Assembly: GCA_009746045.1 (NCBI GenBank)
Contig: RPFO01000436.1
Coordinates: forward strand, 1,501,772 to 1,565,771
Direction: 5' to 3'
Length of the DNA: 64,000 bases
Source: Mesostigma viride
Taxonomy: Eukaryota > Streptophyta > Mesostigmatophyceae > Mesostigmatales > Mesostigmataceae
Part shown: positions 12,501-24,048 of the stretch, piece after piece
Numbering within the stretch: the first letter of the stretch is position 1
How the letters are laid out: each line of letters opens with the position of its first letter
Position numbers and translations under genes: made by a program
Notes under the pieces: model-generated
Told to the model about the DNA's origin: nothing
Database searches by the model: none
The model's input: the letters and a program-made list of their open reading frames with translations, nothing else

Positions 12501-15500
12501 CAGTAGCGAAGGAATAGATCGACTCATCTTATCACAGCAACAGTAGCGAATGAATAGATCGACTCATCTTATCACAGCAACAGTAGCGAATGAATAGATC
12601 GACTCATCTTATCACAGCAACAGTAGCGAATGAATAGATCGACTCATCTTATCACAGCAACAGTAGCGAAGGAATAGATCGACTCATCTTATCACAGCAA
12701 CAGTAGCGAAGGAATAGATCGACTCATCTTATCACAGCAACAGTAGCGAAGGAATAGATCGACTCATCTTATCACAGCAACAGTAGCGAATGAATAGATC
12801 GACTCATCTTATCACAGCAACAGTAGCGAAGGAATAGATCGACTCATCTTATCACAGCAACAGTAGCGAATGAATAGATCGACTCATCTTATCACAGCAA
12901 CAGTAGCGAAGGAATAGATCGACTCATCTTATCACAGCAACAGTAGCGAATGAATAGATCGACTCATCTTATCACAGCAACAGTAGCGAAGGAATAGATC
13001 GACTCATCTTATCACAGCAACAGTAGCGAAGGAATAGATCGACTCATCTTATCACAGCAACAGTAGCGAAGGAATAGATCGACTCATCTTATCACAGCAA
13101 CAGTAGCGAAGGAATAGATCGACTCATCTTATCACAGCAACAGTAGCGAAGGAATAGATCGACTCATCTTATCACAGCAACAGTAGCGAAGGAATAGATC
13201 GACTCATCTTATCACAGCAACAGTAGCGAAGGAATAGATCGACTCATCTTATCACAGCAACAGTAGCGAAGGAATAGATCGACTCATCTTATCACAGCAA
13301 CAGTAGCGAAGGAATAGATCGACTCATCTTATCACAGCAACAGTAGCGAAGGAATAGATCGACTCATCTTATCACAGCAACAGTAGCGAATGAATAGATC
13401 GACTCATCTTATCACAGCAACAGTAGCGAAGGAATAGATCGACTCATCTTATCACAGCAACAGTAGCGAAGGAATAGATCGACTCATCTTATCACAGCAA
13501 CAGTAGCGAAGGAATAGATCGACTCATCTTATCACAGCAACAGTAGCGAAGGAATAGATCGACTCATCTTATCACAGCAACAGTAGCGAATGAATAGATC
13601 GACTCATCTTATCACAGCAACAGTAGCGAATGAATAGATCGACTCATCTTATCACAGCAACAGTAGCGAATGAATAGATCGACTCATCTTATCACAGCAA
13701 CAGTAGCGAATGAATAGATCGACTCATCTTATCACAGCAACAGTAGCGAATGAATAGATCGACTCATCTTATCACAGCAACAGTAGCGAAGGAATAGATC
13801 GACTCATCTTATCACAGCAACAGTAGCGAAGGAATAGATCGACTCATCTTATCACAGCAACAGTAGCGAAGGAATAGATCGACTCATCTTATCACAGCAA
13901 CAGTAGCGAAGGAATAGATCGACTCATCTTATCACAGCAACAGTAGCGAAGGAATAGATCGACTCATCTTATCACAGCAACAGTAGCGAAGGAATAGATC
14001 GACTCATCTTATCACAGCAACAGTAGCGAAGGAATAGATCGACTCATCTTATCACAGCAACAGTAGCGAAGGAATAGATCGACTCATCTTATCACAGCAA
14101 CAGTAGCGAAGGAATAGATCGACTCATCTTATCACAGCAACAGTAGCGAAGGAATAGATCGACTCATCTTATCACAGCAACAGTAGCGAATGAATAGATC
14201 GACTCATCTTATCACAGCAACAGTAGCGAAGGAATAGATCGACTCATCTTATCACAGCAACAGTAGCGAATGAATAGATCGACTCATCTTATCACAGCAA
14301 CAGTAGCGAAGGAATAGATCGACTCATCTTATCACAGCAACAGTAGCGAAGGAATAGATCGACTCATCTTATCACAGCAACAGTAGCGAATGAATAGATC
14401 GACTCATCTTATCACAGCAACAGTAGCGAATGAATAGATCGACTCATCTTATCACAGCAACAGTAGCGAATGAATAGATCGACTCATCTTATCACAGCAA
14501 CAGTAGCGAATGAATAGATCGACTCATCTTATCACAGCAACAGTAGCGAATGAATAGATCGACTCATCTTATCACAGCAACAGTAGCGAAGGAATAGATC
14601 GACTCATCTTATCACAGCAACAGTAGCGAAGGAATAGATCGACTCATCTTATCACAGCAACAGTAGCGAAGGAATAGATCGACTCATCTTATCACAGCAA
14701 CAGTAGCGAAGGAATAGATCGACTCATCTTATCACAGCAACAGTAGCGAATGAATAGATCGACTCATCTTATCACAGCAACAGTAGCGAAGGAATAGATC
14801 GACTCATCTTATCACAGCAACAGTAGCGAATGAATAGATCGACTCATCTTATCACAGCAACAGTAGCGAAGGAATAGATCGACTCATCTTATCACAGCAA
14901 CAGTAGCGAATGAATAGATCGACTCATCTTATCACAGCAACAGTAGCGAAGGAATAGATCGACTCATCTTATCACAGCAACAGTAGCGAAGGAATAGATC
15001 GACTCATCTTATCACAGCAACAGTAGCGAAGGAATAGATCGACTCATCTTATCACAGCAACAGTAGCGAATGAATAGATCGACTCATCTTATCACAGCAA
15101 CAGTAGCGAAGGAATAGATCGACTCATCTTATCACAGCAACAGTAGCGAAGGAATAGATCGACTCATCTTATCACAGCAACAGTAGCGAAGGAATAGATC
15201 GACTCATCTTATCACAGCAACAGTAGCGAATGAATAGATCGACTCATCTTATCACAGCAACAGTAGCGAAGGAATAGATCGACTCATCTTATCACAGCAA
15301 CAGTAGCGAATGAATAGATCGACTCATCTTATCACAGCAACAGTAGCGAAGGAATAGATCGACTCATCTTATCACAGCAACAGTAGCGAAGGAATAGATC
15401 GACTCATCTTATCACAGCAACAGTAGCGAAGGAATAGATCGACTCATCTTATCACAGCAACAGTAGCGAATGAATAGATCGACTCATCTTATCACAGCAA

Positions 15501-17335
15501 CAGTAGCGAATGAATAGATCGACTCATCTTATCACAGCAACAGTAGCGAAGGAATAGATCGACTCATCTTATCACAGCAACAGTAGCGAACGAATAGATC
15601 GACTCATCTTATCACAGCAACAGTAGCGAATGAATAGATCGACTCATCTTATCACAGCAACAGTAGCGAAGGAATAGATCGACTCATCTTATCACAGCAA
15701 CAGTAGCGAATGAATAGATCGACTCATCTTATCACAGCAACAGTAGCGAAGGAATAGATCGACTCATCTTATCACAGCAACAGTAGCGAATGAATAGATC
15801 GACTCATCTTATCACAGCAACAGTAGCGAATGAATAGATCGACTCATCTTATCACAGCAACAGTAGCGAAGGAATAGATCGACTCATCTTATCACAGCAA
15901 CAGTAGCGAACGAATAGATCGACTCATCTTATCACAGCAACAGTAGCGAAGGAATAGATCGACTCATCTTATCACAGCAACAGTAGCGAAGGAATAGATC
16001 GACTCATCTTATCACAGCAACAGTAGCGAAGGAATAGATCCACTCATCTTATCACAGCAACAGTAGCGAATGAATAGATCGACTCATCTTATCACAGCAA
16101 CAGTAGCGAAGGAATAGATCGACTCATCTTATCACAGCAACAGTAGCGAAGGAATAGATCGACTCATCTTATCACAGCAACAGTAGCGAAGGAATAGATC
16201 GACTCATCTTATCACAGCAACAGTAGCGAAGGAATAGATCGACTCATCTTATCACAGCAACAGTAGCGAAGGAATAGATCGACTCATCTTATCACAGCAA
16301 CAGTAGCGAATGAATAGATCGACTCATCTTATCACAGCAACAGTAGCGAATGAATAGATCGACTCATCTTATCACAGCAACAGTAGCGAATGAATAGATC
16401 CACTCATCTTATCACAGCAACAGTAGCGAAGGAATAGATCGACTCATCTTATCACAGCAACAGTAGCGAAGGAATAGATCGACTCATCTTATCACAGCAA
16501 CAGTAGCGAAGGAATAGATCGACTCATCTTATCACAGCAACAGTAGCGAATGAATAGATCGACTCATCTTATCACAGCAACAGTAGCGAAGGAATAGATC
16601 GACTCATCTTATCACAGCAACAGTAGCGAATGAATAGATCGACTCATCTTATCACAGCAACAGTAGCGAAGGAATAGATCGACTCATCTTATCACAGCAA
16701 CAGTAGCGAATGAATAGATCGACTCATCTTATCACAGCAACAGTAGCGAAGGAATAGATCGACTCATCTTATCACAGCAACAGTAGCGAAGGAATAGATC
16801 GACTCATCTTATCACAGCAACAGTAGCGAATGAATAGATCGACTCATCTTATCACAGCAACAGTAGCGAAGGAATAGATCGACTCATCTTATCACAGCAA
16901 CAGTAGCGAAGGAATAGATCGACTCATCTTATCACAGCAACAGTAGCGAAGGAATAGATCGACTCATCTTATCACAGCAACAGTAGCGAAGGAATAGATC
17001 GACTCATCTTATCACAGCAACAGTAGCGAATGAATAGATCGACTCATCTTATCACAGCAACAGTAGCGAAGGAATAGATCGACTCATCTTATCACAGCAA
17101 CAGTAGCGAAGGAATAGATCGACTCATCTTATCACAGCAACAGTAGCGAAGGAATAGATCGACTCATCTTATCACAGCAACAGTAGCGAAGGAATAGATC
17201 GACTCATCTTATCACAGCAACAGTAGCGAAGGAATAGATCGACTCATCTTATCACAGCAACAGTAGCGAATGAATAGATCCACTCATCTTATCACAGCAA
17301 CAGTAGCGAAGGAATAGATCCACTCATCTTATCAC
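6533..17335. repeat. Satellite array, 40-bp unit, about 270 copies
   Basis: The unit contains cagtagcgaaKgaatagatc followed by 20 bp ending in cacagcaa. The period is exactly 40 bp from 6541 to 17335 with no indels seen. Almost all variation is at one site, K (T or G, rarely C at about 6831, 15591 and 15911). A second rare change, gactc to cactc, occurs near 6841, 16041, 16401, 17281 and 17321, that is mostly near the array edges. The right flank (about 17391) holds a related cacagcaacagtg. There is no reading frame and no gene in the array. Confidence 0.98.
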
Positions 17336-17510
17336 TTATCGGCAGTCCCATGTGCTGTCGTCACGGTGATGGTGCCCTCCTGTTGTCCACAGCAACAGTG
17401 CCCGCAGCACGCGGCTTGTGGCTGGTCGTTGCGGGTGAAAGAGCAACCCAGACAGGTGCATGCCTCAGGTGCCCCTCTGGGTGAGATGTGCCGGGTGTGC
17501 CTACAAAGGT

Positions 17511-17586
17511 AGGTAGGTAGGTAGGTAGGTAGGTAGGTAGGTAGGTAGGTAGGTAGGTAGGTAGGTAGGTAGGTAGGTAGGTAGGT
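17511..17586. repeat. (AGGT)n tetranucleotide array
   Basis: About 19 copies of AGGT directly follow a possible plus-strand splice donor context (tacaaaggtaggt). Probably intronic relative to the plus-strand gene downstream. Confidence 0.95.
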
Positions 17587-17639
17587 TTGTGCATGTGGGT
17601 GGGTGGGTGGGGCAGGGATGGTGGAATGGTATGGTTGTT

Positions 17640-17760
17640 GTTGTGGTGGTGCGTGTGTGCGTGTGTGTGTGTGTGTCTGTGTGCGTGTGTGTATCTGTTT
17701 GCATGTGCATGTGTCTGTGTGTGTGTGTGTGTGTGTGTGTCTGTCTGTGTGTGCGTGTGT
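17640..17760. repeat. GT-rich microsatellite
   Basis: Interrupted (GT)n with GTGTCTGT and GCGTGT variants. The long Cys/Val or His/Thr frames here are artefacts of the repeat. The region 17761-18234 was searched for exons; several GT/AG signals exist but no frame has convincing codon use. Confidence 0.9.
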
Positions 17761-18234
17761 CCACCGCTGCAGCAGGCAGAGGGCAGGCAAGGATAGCGGC
17801 CAGCACTGCTTGTCGGTCGAGCGGTGATCGGTCGCCACGTCTCAGCTGGCCGTCAAAGTGTGAGGGGGACGCACTTGAGGGCGAGAGGGTGGCAACAGGG
17901 GGATGATGCGTGTTTGCGCCGCTGGTCGCCGTCCTGCCACCCCACAGCCGTCCAGGTCCGGTCGTCGCGGCCTACTGGGCTTGCGCAGGCCATCCTTGCC
18001 ACCTGTCACGGACACATCACAGCACATGCCGCAGCCACCGCACGGTGACGTGTTTCGTGGCCCCGTTCCCACCGCGCACTGCAAGGGCACCCGGTGCCAC
18101 CACTTTGCCACGCGGTTGCTTGATGGGTCATAGCGTCGGCACCCACTTGTGTGCAAGATGGTAAGGTTTCTCAAGTATGCTGGTCTATCCCTGCCATCGT
18201 GACGGATGGGTTCTTCTACCCCCCCCCCTGACAG

Positions 18235-20205
18235 GGGCGCCAGCGTCTGCGGGAGGCTGTCCTGCAGGCGGCGCGCGACGCCTCTGCTGTCGATGGCACG
18301 CAGCCCCTGATCGGCATTTGCGTGGCGGATGTCAGGAACGCGGTGCGCGCGCTGCGGCTCTACTGCGTCGCGCTGGGCTGCGAGTTTGTGATGCCAGAGT
18401 CCAGGGTATGTGGGAGGTGCAAGTAGATGGTGACAGCTGGCACGTGGCCATGGAATGATCCTGTGACATTTTGCTATGCCCCCAACCACCTTGTCATGAG
18501 GAGCCATGGTGCCCGCACAGCGCGCATGTGTGTGTGTTTGTGTGTGTGTGTTTGGTGGCACGTGTGGCTGCCCCTGCGCGTGATGTCATCGGCACTGTGT
18601 GCCGGCAGCGGCGCGTGATGCTCCCCATCCCCATCAGCGGCGCGTGATGCTCCCCATCCCCATCAGCGGCGCGTGATGCTCCCCATCCCCATCAGCGGCG
18701 CGTGATGCTCCCCATCCCCATCAGCGGCGCGTGATGCTCCCCACCCCCATCAGCGGCGCGTGATGCTCCCCATCCCCATCAGCGGCGCGTGATGCTCCCC
18801 ATCCCCATCAGCGGCGCGTGATGCTCCCCATCCCCATCAGCGGCGCGTGATGCTCCCCATCCCCATCAGCGGCGCGTGATGCTCCCCATCCCCATCAGCG
18901 GCGCGTGATGCTCCCCATCCCCATCAGCGGCGCGTGATGCTCCCCATCCCCATCAGCGGCGCGTGATGCTCCCCATCCCCATCAGCGGCGCGTGATGCTC
19001 CCCACCCCCATCAGCGGCGCGTGATGCTCCCCATCCCCATCAGCGGCGCGTGATGCTCCCCATCCCCATCAGCGGCGCGTGATGCTCCCCATCCCCATCA
19101 GCGGCGCGTGATGCTCCCCACCCCCATCAGCGGCGCGTGATGCTCCCCATCCCCATCAGCGGCGCGTGATGCTCCCCATCCCCATCAGCGGCGCGTGATG
19201 CTCCCCATCCCCATCAGCGGCGCGTGATGCTCCCCATCCCCATCAGCGGCGCGTGATGCTCCCCATCCCCATCAGCGGCGCGTGATGCTCCCCATCCCCA
19301 TCAGCGGCGCGTGATGCTCCCCATCCCCATCAGCGGCGCGTGATGCTCCCCACCCCCATCAGCGGCGCGTGATGCTCCCCATCCCCATCAGCGGCGCGTG
19401 ATGCTCCCCATCCCCATCAGCGGCGCGTGATGCTCCCCATCCCCATCAGCGGCGCGTGATGCTCCCCATCCCCATCAGCGGCGCGTGATGCTCCCCATCC
19501 CCATCAGCGGCGCGTGATGCTCCCCATCCCCATCAGCGGCGCGTGATGCTCCCCATCCCCATCAGCGGCGCGTGATGCTCCCCATCCCCATGAACCCCCG
19601 GCCCCCCCCCCCACCGTGCGTTGCCCCCCTCGCGGGTTGCCTGTGTGTCCATGGACCCACAGCTCATGCATGCTGCGGCACGGCCCTGTTCCCGCCGTCG
19701 CTGCGGCCGTCTCTATCACACGCCCCCCCTGCCATGTGTGCGCATCAGTGCCCGCGGTCTTGCATGACCTTCACAGCTGTCAGCACCGAACACATTTCAG
19801 AGACAACACAGCTCTTGGCTTGTTGGATGTCAGATATTTCGTGTACACTTGTGTCTGTGTACCTTTCTTTTCTGTAGTGTATGGTGTGGCGGTTTGGGGA
19901 GTCGTTGTCCCCTTGACTGTCTTGCCTGGCGCGCCCCTGTGTGATCCTGCCATCGTCGCATTCCCCATGCTGCGGGCGCCTTGAGCCATGCGCACGGTCA
20001 CTTGTGGATGGACTGCGTGTGTAAGGGCCGTGTGTGCACCTGGGTCCTCGCACACATCATCCACGCGTACTGCCTCATCACCACGCCAGCAAGTTTGCAT
20101 CTGGCAAGTCCCTGCGCCGCCCTCACCAGTTTGCTGCTGGTTTATAGCGACTGTGCCTACACCTGATATGCTGCTGGCGCACGTGCTTCAGCCTGTGCGT
20201 GCATG

Positions 20206-20237
<32 letters not shown>

Positions 20238-21435
20238 CGTGTGTGTGCGTGCCTGCGTGTTTGGGTGCGTTTGTTTGTTTTGTTTTTCTGTGTGTGTGCG
20301 TGTGTGTTTTTGTGTGTGTGCATGTGCGTGCATGCGTGAGTGCATGCGTGCGTGTGACCATCATCGCAGGTCACCGGCCAGGCCAACGCGGTGCAGGTGA
20401 AGGGGACCGTCTACGTTAAGTACAATGCACAGTCCAAGGTGTGTTGTGTTGGTTGCATACCCCCTAGGGTACTAGGGACACGGCGTGCTAGGTAGCCTAC
20501 CAACGGCCTGCGCCCAGCGTGCCCTGTATACTGTACAGGTAGCTACAAGCCGTCTGTGGCGCAAAGAGTCCTTGCACGCGCAGGTGCAGATGACTGCTGC
20601 CATGTTCTGGGGACGAGTGCCTTCTGAGATGATGACATCCGCAGTAAGCAGGGGATGAATGTATGGTAGTATATCTTTTCTCCTATTGATGGGCGCAAGG
20701 GCATGCGGCATAAACTAAGTAGGTCTTTTTACGGAAAGGTGACAGCCTTGCTACGCGACCGGTGTGACCTTGCTCACACCCAACACTTGTCGCAGCCACG
20801 TATTCCCCTGGCACGGTCGTGCCAGCTCACGTGTTCCCCACGAAATGCCGTCTTGGCTCCGCCACTCCACCGTCCTGTTGGTGGTAGAACGGGTACCAGT
20901 CCTGTCCGGAGATAAGGTTGTGAGGGTTGGCAGTTGGTAGCCTTTGTGGTGGCATCATGCTGGCGTCATGGTGGCTTGGATTTCGGAAGGTACCCATGTA
21001 CAGGGACATGGCGTGTGCAGGGTTTTCGCGTGGCAGGCACGCCCAGTAGTCCAGCACCATCCATGCCAACGGCCCTGGGCTGCGCCCTTCCCTTCCACTC
21101 GCTGCCTGGCCCTCCGCCACATCCGCCTCGACGGCGCGTGTGATGCCCAGCTGCGGTCATGCCAAGGCACCGTCAGGTCACGGGTCAGGGGCGGGCGCAT
21201 GCACAGCCAAGGGAGAGGGCTGGGTGGGCCATGTGTGGGTGGCTCGTGTTAGTGGCATATGGGCATGGCTTATACATAGATGATGTGACGGTGTGGTTCG
21301 ATAGGGATGATGGGCCTGCTCGCGTGAAACAGCCTTACCCGTTCGGCAGGTTTGCCACTTGCCATGCGCGCGTGCGCGTCGCAGGTGTGCTACCTCACCA
21401 AGTACGACGGCCCACACCGCGGCGTCATACTGCAG
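18235..21435 (+). CDS. Unidentified spliced gene, three internal exons recognised
   Basis: Three segments look like true exons because each is bounded by splice signals, starts and ends in phase 0, and uses GC-ending codons. Exon 18235-18405 (57 codons) follows a pyrimidine tract and ACAG and ends at GTATG; it includes the segments [13 protein letters not shown] and [11 protein letters not shown]. Exon 20370-20438 (23 codons) lies between CGCAG and GTGTGT and includes [11 protein letters not shown]. Exon 21385-21435 (17 codons) lies between CGCAG and GCAAGT, a probable GC donor, and includes [12 protein letters not shown]. The order suggests one gene, but the 5' and 3' ends and any exon in the 29-bp repeat region were not found. 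A terminal exon near 22081 is possible. I do not recognise the family and propose no function. Confidence 0.6.
18609..19591. repeat. 29-bp minisatellite, about 34 copies
   Basis: The unit starts CGGCGCGTGATGCTCCCCAT and ends CCCCATCAG, with one recurrent T/C site (CCCATC or CCCACC). Each unit ends in a pyrimidine-rich stretch plus CAG and so looks like a splice acceptor in the sense of the surrounding gene. It lies between two recognised exons of that gene. The downstream part 19592-20190 has no supported exon. Confidence 0.96.
20195..20350. repeat. GT-rich microsatellite
   Basis: Interrupted (GT)n just upstream of the 20370 exon. It is intronic relative to the plus-strand gene and explains the Cys/Val-rich and His/Thr-rich frames. 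Confidence 0.9.
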
Positions 21436-22920
21436 GCAAGTCGTGTGCGCCTGCAGACCTGCTATTGTGCCTTAGAGGCACTTTGCCCTGATAGTTCACT
21501 TCACCTGTAGACGCGGTCTGCTTTGTGCCCTGGTGTGTGATGCGGTCGAGGGAGCAGGGAGAGGGCGTCATCCCGCGGTGGTGGCCGGTGGGGTAGCGCT
21601 CGCCGGGGGCTCCCGCAGGATAGGATCGGTATTCGGTGCATGCAGATGCGCCTGCAGTCGTAGCGTGCATGAGCCTCTCAGCAAGGGGGGTGAAGGCAGG
21701 TTGGCCCCCGTGGGAGATTTGGCCACCTCCGCCGTGACTCCATGGCCACCTGTCGGGCCTAGTGCGTCGCCATAATTCTTGTGTGGGCACACCTCGTCCA
21801 GGCTGTGAACAGGGATGGTAGGCTGCACATCCCTGGGACCCCCCATTTCCTATCACCATGTGTGCGACGTGGCTATGCGCACACATCAGCAACATGCCCA
21901 CCAACAGGACGGATCTGTCAGCCACACGGCTCACACAGCGCGTGCATGTTGGCGCAAGGGGTAGCAGGGTGACCACGCTGCCCCCTGTGGGCACCTGCAC
22001 CAGCTCGCTATGATTTGGAGTCATGCATCAAGCGAGGCGCTGGCGTAGACCTTGGTCTTTCTTATTGGTTGTGTATGCAGGAGGTGACTGGCATTCCTGT
22101 GTTGCATGGGTGCCGTAATGGACCTGGTGGCTTTTTAGGGAACCTGACGTAGGAGATGTTTTTCTCTCTGGTTGCTTGGTAAAGTAGCTGACATCGCAGT
22201 AACAGGTGGAAACAACTACTTTTGTGGTATACCAGGGAAGACCGCCACGGCGTACTTGCAATCTTCTTACCAAGTAGGGAATGGTTCATGTCGTGTGGTG
22301 AACCCTTGCATGGATTTTCGCGTGGCTTGTCTCCTGCAGCTGGGGCAACAGCAAGTGGGGCACCTGCCGCTAAACCTGTTTGACACCGGTGATTATGGTG
22401 CATAGCTTTGGCACATATACGTTGTGCCTTCCAACGGGTGTGCTGTGGATCACACGAGTTTGCCGTTGTTGCTGGCCAGAGCTTGAGTTGCAAGCGGCCC
22501 TAAAACTCAACCCCATGTGTGTGTTTATCCTTGTAGGCCGGAGAGTGCTTAGCAAAAAAAAAAGTTGATTTGTTGTGTGCCCGTTCTGAGGTGGCTTGGT
22601 ACCCTTACTACATTTCATGGTGCCCTTAACGCACTTACGTCCGGGTAGGTAGTGTAAGTTCTCATCAGAGATGAAACGTAGCCACAGCATGGCTAGCAAT
22701 TAAGGCGAGGGTCCTGTGCCACATCCCCCGGAACCATAATATGGAATAACATGCAGTGCTGACATGGGGGCACCCAAACACTAATTTTGCCATGTAAATG
22801 AGATGTATGGGGGTCCATCCCACCCACTGATGGGGGGTATATACCCCTTTCAGTGACCGGTATTACGCAAAAACGGACAAAAGACGCTACAAGGGCATAT
22901 CCACTGAAAATTCTAGAAAA
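21436..22920. other. No gene firmly supported
   Basis: One possible terminal exon of the upstream gene starts near 22081 after TATGCAG and closes about 24 codons later, but nothing independent supports it. The other frames are short and lack splice context or recognisable motifs. Confidence 0.5.
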
Positions 22921-22942
22921 ATTCAACATTGTAGGGTAAAAA

Positions 22943-23297
22943 GTCAACACGTCGACGCCATTTTTTTGACAATTTAAAGCAAACATTTTGGCGCGCATGA
23001 ACTGGTCAAAAGTCAACTTCTTGACGAGCATAATCGAGGGGGGCAGGGCCAACCCTTACTCTGGGTAAGGGCACGGCGTCATTAATCATGTGACTATAGT
23101 AGTAACATGCAATAGATCCTGCTTGTCCATAGCTACCTGATTTGGATGCTTACAGCACAAGCGACATGAAAAATGGGTGGCCCTATCGATGCAAGGACGA
23201 AACGCTGCATGGAGGAAAAGTCAAATTGTTGACGCAACGCCGGGGCAAAAGTAAACATTTTGACGGAAGAATTGGGCTGAAAAGTCAACATTTTGAC
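22943..23297. repeat. Cluster of five GTCAA-N4-TTGAC dyad sites
   Basis: Dyads lie at 22943-22956, 23012-23025, 23220-23233, 23251-23264 and 23284-23297. Four match GTCAANNNNTTGAC with one or no mismatch; the first has a CGAC right arm and the fourth a GTAAA left arm. Each is preceded by AAAA or AAA and most are followed by G. Decayed relatives lie near 22923 and 22981. The last three are 31 and 33 bp apart. No gene lies between them. They could be binding sites, subterminal repeats of an unrecognised element, or a decayed tandem repeat. Confidence 0.75.
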
Positions 23298-23475
23298 GTT
23301 TGCCAAAAACCCTTAGCAGAAGCACTGGGCTGCAAAAAATAAATCAAATCATAGACACACATCTATCTAGAGCCTGGGGGGACAAAATCAAATACTGCAC
23401 ATTAATGAATTCATTAATTTAAAATATAACTCCGTTGGGAGTATACGTAACACATGGCCCTGAGCGGAAAGGACA

Positions 23476-24048
23476 TTGCCGCCAAGCCAGCCCCCTCTGG
23501 CCCAGGCGGCGACGCCCCCCTCGATCACCCAGACCTGGGCGGACCTGCTCAAGCACCCCGCCACCTCCACCACCTCCACCATCGCGGCACAGCTTAAGCA
23601 ACAAGCCCTCGACCTCTGTGAGGAGGCCGACCGCACCCAGCGCAGGCACAATGTCATCGTCAAGCACTTCGACCAGCCTGCAGATGAGACCTCGACGACT
23701 CTTCTCACAGCATTTAAGCGCGACATTCTTGCCCCCATGCACATCACTGGTGAGCTGCAGATGTCGGCTGCTCGCCTTCCCCGCGCGCGGGGTAAGGCTG
23801 GCCCGGCTCCCCTGCTCGTCACCTTTAAGTACATGGCGGACGAGTTGTTGTTTCTTAAAAACCGCAAGAACCTCTCGAGGACTCACTTCACGCTGGACGA
23901 CGACCTGACCCTGGCCCAGCAACAACGGCGACGCCAGCTATGGCCGACCTACCTCCAGCTCCGGCACAGCGCAGGGGGGAAACCGGTATACTGGCGGGGG
24001 GACGTCAGCCACGTCGACTACAAGCCCTGGCAGGCACCCCCAGCCTAG
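23476..24048 (+). CDS. ORF1-like RNA-binding protein, C-terminal part (copy a)
   Basis: This is an open frame of about 190 codons; its first codon is not ATG because the copy is truncated. The order is a short coiled-coil-like stretch (AAQLKQQALDLCEEAD), an RRM-like segment with a VIVKHF strand and a PLLVTF strand, then a basic C-terminal module with LTLAQQQRRRQLWPTYLQLR and GKPVYWRG. This order matches ORF1 proteins of L1-type LINEs, which bind element RNA; the role here is inferred from the family. The related copy b (25048-25943) clearly differs in sequence, so the copies come from separate sources. Confidence 0.75.
   Translation: MPPSQPPLAQAATPPSITQTWADLLKHPATSTTSTIAAQLKQQALDLCEEADRTQRRHNVIVKHFDQPADETSTTLLTAFKRDILAPMHITGELQMSAARLPRARGKAGPAPLLVTFKYMADELLFLKNRKNLSRTHFTLDDDLTLAQQQRRRQLWPTYLQLRHSAGGKPVYWRGDVSHVDYKPWQAPPA

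Noticed and set aside
6533-17335. A CRISPR array (regular 40-bp spacing)
   Set aside because: Every base of the period repeats; there are no unique spacers, and no Cas-like genes are near. The genome is eukaryotic.
17332-17838. A Thr/His-rich minus-strand protein and Cys/Val-rich plus-strand proteins
   Set aside because: They translate the AGGT and GT microsatellites.
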